Source of the DNA: Chthonomonadaceae bacterium
Lineage (GTDB): Bacteria; Armatimonadota; Chthonomonadetes; Chthonomonadales; Chthonomonadaceae
DNA: 45,749 bases
Direction: 5' to 3'
Assembly: GCA_027450145.1 (NCBI GenBank)
Contig: DAIDKH010000033.1
Location: forward strand, 1-45,749
Shown piece by piece: positions 42,741-45,749 of the stretch. Both the position numbers and the translations under genes were made by a program. The notes under the pieces were generated by a model, which was given only the letters and a program-made list of their open reading frames with translations, searched no databases and was not told the origin of the DNA. Numbering within the stretch: the stretch's first letter is position 1; every line of letters begins with the position of its first letter.

Positions 42741-44432
42741 CTATTCAAGCATTTTGAAGCGATCGCTCAAGGGGTCATTTTGCAGGTCTTCAGACCGTGC
42801 AAACCGTTCCGAAAACTCAAAATACCGACGTGCTTTTCGGTTGTCTGGATCTAATTGTAAAACTTTTGCAAATTGGAATTTGGCCTTGTCATAGTTCCCT
42901 GCCTCGTATTCCTTAAGGCCGAGATTGTACTCTTGCTGCAAAGACACAATCCTTATTTTGGCGGATCGTTCCTCTGTAGGGGCAAGGCTCTGAGCGAGAT
43001 GCAATGCAGCCAGGCCGGCCTCGAGGTCGTCTTCTTCTAGCAATTTTGAGGCAGCTTCGTCCGCTTGGTGTATCTGGCGCGCGAGGATAGCTGCCAACAG
43101 TTCACACGCTTCGACGTTTTCATCCCAAACCTGAATGGATTCCCTTAACATCCTTTGAGCGAGTGGAGGATCGGACTCCGCGAGCTGCTCGGCCTGCTTT
43201 GCTAACGAAATGGACGATTGGATGGTAAGTGATCTCTCATGTTCTAATAATTCTGTATTTAAGGGCGCAACCAATCTTGCTGCCTTAACCACGCTAATGG
43301 CCGAGTTAAAATCACCGGAACCTACGAAGGTATTCGCCTGGTCAACTACTGCCTGACCCAGTTGTAGACGGGCTACACCAAGGTATCTGGCAGCTCGAGG
43401 GTCCTGCGGGCTATTACGGCATAACTCACTAAGAAGGGTACAGGCATCTAACCACTTATGCTCGCTCAGTAAAGCAATTGCTTCGTCAAATTGATCCGTG
43501 GGCGGAGTGGCAATGTCGCCCACTTTGTCGCGCGTAATACCGTAGACCGACAGCACGCTATTACGTTGGGAGAGTGCAAGCGCACATCCGTTTGGACTGA
43601 AGCTGATACCCGTGACCGTCTCCAAAACAGGAAACGTGCCGCACTCCACTCCGCGTTCGTCTACCAGGTAAACCGACATGGATGCATCGCCGGTTTGCAA
43701 CACTGCAGCGGTTAATCCTGACGATAAGGATGAGGTTATCAGACGAACGCTTCCCTCAAAGCCGACTTCCCATTTTCGGGTGCCAAAAGAATCAATCGCA
43801 GCGATGCTACCAGAGTTAGTGCCAAAGGCCACCATTTGAGCATCCGGTGAGCACCAGAGGGCAGTAACCATGTCGTCTGCTCGAAATCGCCAAAGCTCAC
43901 GAGCTCCAGCGTCCTGACACGTGATGGTGCCCTCATCTCCCGCAGCCACGACTGCTCGACCGCCGGAAGACGTAGCGATAACGCAGGGGGCATAATCGAC
44001 GTCTTCGACCCAAATGACCGTACCATCGATATTCGTCAAAAACACGGTAAAATTCTCACCGCCGAGATCGCTGTAAACTCCCGCGGCCCTGGTGCCAGTT
44101 TCGTCCATTTCAACGTCAACGGCGAGATAGTACTTATTTGGAAAAAGACGTAATTTGCTATTGCCGTGAAACGAGTAAAAATCATCGCCGGTCATACCAA
44201 CGCACACGTTCGTGCGGTAAGAGGTAGATAACTTTTGCAGCGTTTCGACAGTGAATTCAGCTATGGAATTTACCGAGGCGTCCGCAAACACAACCTCCAG
44301 GTCATAGGTGCGGGCCTCGAGTGGCTTTGGGGCGAGGATTACCAGCGAACCGTCATCACTCAGGCTGTAACGGGCGATAGCGTATGCGCCCCGGTGACGC
44401 CGTTCCCACAGCAGTTTCGTCCGAAGGGGCAT
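42741..44432 (-). CDS. beta-propeller plus TPR-like protein, third gene of an AAA+/NHL operon
   Basis: A 563-residue protein with no signal peptide. Residues about 1-310 contain WD40/PQQ-like blades (YSLSDDGSLVILAP; VEMDETGTRAAGVY; LWCSPDAQMVAFGTNSGSIAAID; GISFSPNGCALALSQ). Residues about 320-550 are helical with TPR-like units, the clearest being YNLGLKEYEAGNYDKAKFQFAKVLQLDPDN. The last residues, DPLSDRFKMLE, echo the N-terminus of the next upstream protein (MSDRFDFLE). It starts 4 bases after the NHL gene. Looks like a cytoplasmic scaffold or sensor; function not known. Confidence 0.75.
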   Translation of the reverse strand: MPLRTKLLWERRHRGAYAIARYSLSDDGSLVILAPKPLEARTYDLEVVFADASVNSIAEFTVETLQKLSTSYRTNVCVGMTGDDFYSFHGNSKLRLFPNKYYLAVDVEMDETGTRAAGVYSDLGGENFTVFLTNIDGTVIWVEDVDYAPCVIATSSGGRAVVAAGDEGTITCQDAGARELWRFRADDMVTALWCSPDAQMVAFGTNSGSIAAIDSFGTRKWEVGFEGSVRLITSSLSSGLTAAVLQTGDASMSVYLVDERGVECGTFPVLETVTGISFSPNGCALALSQRNSVLSVYGITRDKVGDIATPPTDQFDEAIALLSEHKWLDACTLLSELCRNSPQDPRAARYLGVARLQLGQAVVDQANTFVGSGDFNSAISVVKAARLVAPLNTELLEHERSLTIQSSISLAKQAEQLAESDPPLAQRMLRESIQVWDENVEACELLAAILARQIHQADEAASKLLEEDDLEAGLAALHLAQSLAPTEERSAKIRIVSLQQEYNLGLKEYEAGNYDKAKFQFAKVLQLDPDNRKARRYFEFSERFARSEDLQNDPLSDRFKMLE

Positions 44433-44436
44433 TTAT

Positions 44437-45348
44437 TTATTCCCATGCAAACCGAAGAATTCGATGGTTTAAGGTATCGCTAATATAGATCTCCCCTTTT
44501 GGTCCGATTGCGACTCCAGAGGGTTGATTAAGAGGGCCAAGCTTCTTGGAGGGCAACTCTACTGCGGCGAGTGACTGACCCTCACTTGAAAATACATGTA
44601 ATCTACCAGCATCTTGTTCGGTAACGTACACTCTACCTAGTCGATCGATAGCCACCTGTTGTGGTGCGTGCAACCGTCGTAACTCTCCAAGCGCACGCAG
44701 TCGCTGTCCAAAAAAGGTGTAACGTGTAACATCCTTTGTTGTTCCGTCGGTTACGTACACGTTTTTCAAATGGTCGCAGGCCACCGCAATTGGACGGACT
44801 ATTCCCATGGATCGGTCTAAGCCACCCATCAGAATGCCGGTACTTTCGTCCACGCGGACCACCCGTTCAGCCAATGCGTCTGCTATCCAAAGGGCGCCTT
44901 CGCTGTCGATAGCGACACTGTTAGGCGCTCGACATACAGTGTTTAGGAGTTGCGAAGAACCACTAATACGATATGCAAGTATTCGGTGGTTTCCATAGTC
45001 CACAGCGAAAAATCGCTGCCCCGTAGGCTCCACGGCCACCGATGTAGGGCCAAGCATCTGACCTTTCCCGCTTCCGGCACCACCAAATACCTGTACTTCG
45101 CCGTTTAGTAGGATTCGCTGGATCCTATGGTTGCCTGTATCTGCAACGTATAGCGTGCCGTCATTGTCAACCGAAAGCCCGGTGGGTCCGTTGAACTGCC
45201 CTACTTCATTGCCGGGTTCTCCAATAACTTCTACGGCTCGCAGCGTACCAAATGCGTTGTTGTCGGGTACACCTTCAGCGGAGGCCTCTATCTTTGCGGC
45301 GGGAACAGGACCATCGTCTAACTCAAGAAAATCGAATCGATCGCTCAT
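44437..45348 (-). CDS. NHL-repeat six-bladed propeller protein
   Basis: A 303-residue protein with six NHL repeats from about residue 45 on, each in the form GPTGLSVDNDGTLYVADTGNHRIQRI; later ones include CRAPNSVAIDSEGALWIAD and NQPSGVAIGPKGEIYISD. There is no signal peptide, although many bacterial NHL proteins are exported. The N-terminus MSDRFDFLELDDG is acidic and resembles the C-terminus of the downstream protein. Its ATG overlaps the AAA+ gene stop by 4 bases (ATGA). Probably a protein-interaction platform for the ATPase (inference). Confidence 0.82.
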   Translation of the reverse strand: MSDRFDFLELDDGPVPAAKIEASAEGVPDNNAFGTLRAVEVIGEPGNEVGQFNGPTGLSVDNDGTLYVADTGNHRIQRILLNGEVQVFGGAGSGKGQMLGPTSVAVEPTGQRFFAVDYGNHRILAYRISGSSQLLNTVCRAPNSVAIDSEGALWIADALAERVVRVDESTGILMGGLDRSMGIVRPIAVACDHLKNVYVTDGTTKDVTRYTFFGQRLRALGELRRLHAPQQVAIDRLGRVYVTEQDAGRLHVFSSEGQSLAAVELPSKKLGPLNQPSGVAIGPKGEIYISDTLNHRILRFAWE

Positions 45349-45749
45349 TCGACAACAGCTTCCATCCCGGAGTGACTATCAGCTGGTTCGGCGACCTCCG
45401 GCGATGGAACATCCACCACCTTATTCCTCACTGATTTTACAACCAGAAGCTTCTCCGTTATGGTCTGCATGTCCTCGCTTAGCTCGCTAGACGCCATGCG
45501 CGCTCGGGTGTTCGCCCAGTCGCGCAACTCCTCAATTCGTTCCCGCATTGTTACCGACAAGGGGACGGTATGGTGCGCAGCCGCTATGAGGGAGTCCGTA
45601 TTCATCTCGCACGTCTCATCAAACGCGTCGTATAGGGCTTCGACTACCACAGCCTCAATTTCGGCGCCGGAAAATCCTGGGGTAGCATCTGCAAGCCTAG
45701 CTAGATCGAAATCTGCTACCTTTCGCTGACGTTTGGCAAGATGAATGGC
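45345..45749 (-). CDS. AAA+ ATPase, C-terminal part (cut by window edge)
   Basis: The last 134 codons of a gene that continues beyond the window. Visible are the end of the AAA+ lid (FDLARLADATPGFSGAEIEAVVVEALYDAF) and a C-terminal VPLSVTMRERIEELRDWANTRARMAS, a pattern seen in Ycf46-like/SpoVK-type AAA ATPases. Walker motifs lie outside the window. A tail rich in Pro, Glu and Val follows. The stop is coupled to the NHL gene by ATGA. Confidence 0.82.
   Translation of the reverse strand, partial: AIHLAKRQRKVADFDLARLADATPGFSGAEIEAVVVEALYDAFDETCEMNTDSLIAAAHHTVPLSVTMRERIEELRDWANTRARMASSELSEDMQTITEKLLVVKSVRNKVVDVPSPEVAEPADSHSGMEAVVE

Noticed and set aside
1-45749. CRISPR arrays, insertion sequences, integrases or prophage genes
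   Set aside because: No regular direct repeats, terminal inverted repeats or transposase/integrase motifs were seen.

Overview
The window reads as a continuous piece of bacterial chromosome of intermediate GC with a compact, well-annotatable gene set and no sign of phage, transposons, CRISPR or plasmid functions. The content (split glycine decarboxylase GcvPA/GcvPB, LipM-type octanoyltransferase, Hfq, SelB, a KdsC-like phosphatase, many sugar-acting enzymes of the DUF4038, ThuA, Gfo/Idh/MocA and GH99-like kinds, frequent GTG/TTG starts) suggests a heterotrophic, saccharolytic member of a deep non-proteobacterial phylum. Armatimonadota is my best guess, but this is inference only and the window has no rRNA to settle it.

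Layout. (1) 1-1047: a 284-base stretch without genes, a Rho-independent terminator, a small membrane protein and a stand-alone response-regulator receiver. (2) 1236-17495: fourteen minus-strand genes with overlaps or very short gaps, in transcription order YfhO-like membrane protein, GT39-like mannosyltransferase, CBS-pair protein, homocysteine S-methyltransferase, livJ, livH, a livM-livG fusion, livF, an LmeA/DUF2993-like protein, gcvT, gcvH, gcvPA, gcvPB and lipM. The second half forms one logical unit: amino-acid uptake, glycine cleavage, lipoylation of GcvH and one-carbon transfer to homocysteine. (3) 17639-20398: mtnP (plus), then an apiosidase-like DUF4038 hydrolase and a KdsC-like phosphatase (minus). 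(4) 20504-26440 (plus): UPF0173 hydrolase, miaA, hfq, dapF, glycosylasparaginase-like protein, selB. (5) 26453-33604: a secreted TPR protein divergent from a dacB-like PBP, followed by a sugar-metabolism run (MDR dehydrogenase, Gfo/Idh/MocA oxidoreductase, secreted GH99-like protein). (6) 33611-41154: an MFS-HEAT fusion, a Bcp peroxiredoxin, a YeiH-family exporter divergent from its probable LysR regulator, tRNA-Val(CAC) with a clear promoter, a ThuA-domain protein and a polysaccharide deacetylase. (7) 41191-45749 (minus): a sigma factor fused to a degenerate GGDEF domain, and the downstream end of an operon encoding an AAA+ ATPase (cut by the window edge), an NHL propeller protein and a propeller-TPR protein.

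The most unusual observations are: hydrophobic hairpin-like insertions of about 70 residues in both LivH and the LivG ATPase domain of the same transporter; the sigma factor carrying a GGDEF-like domain that has lost its catalytic residues; the MFS-HEAT fusion; and the AAA+/NHL/propeller-TPR operon, in which two neighbouring proteins share an SDRFxxLE peptide at opposite termini. The last is the best candidate for an undescribed multi-protein system, although its upstream part lies outside the window.
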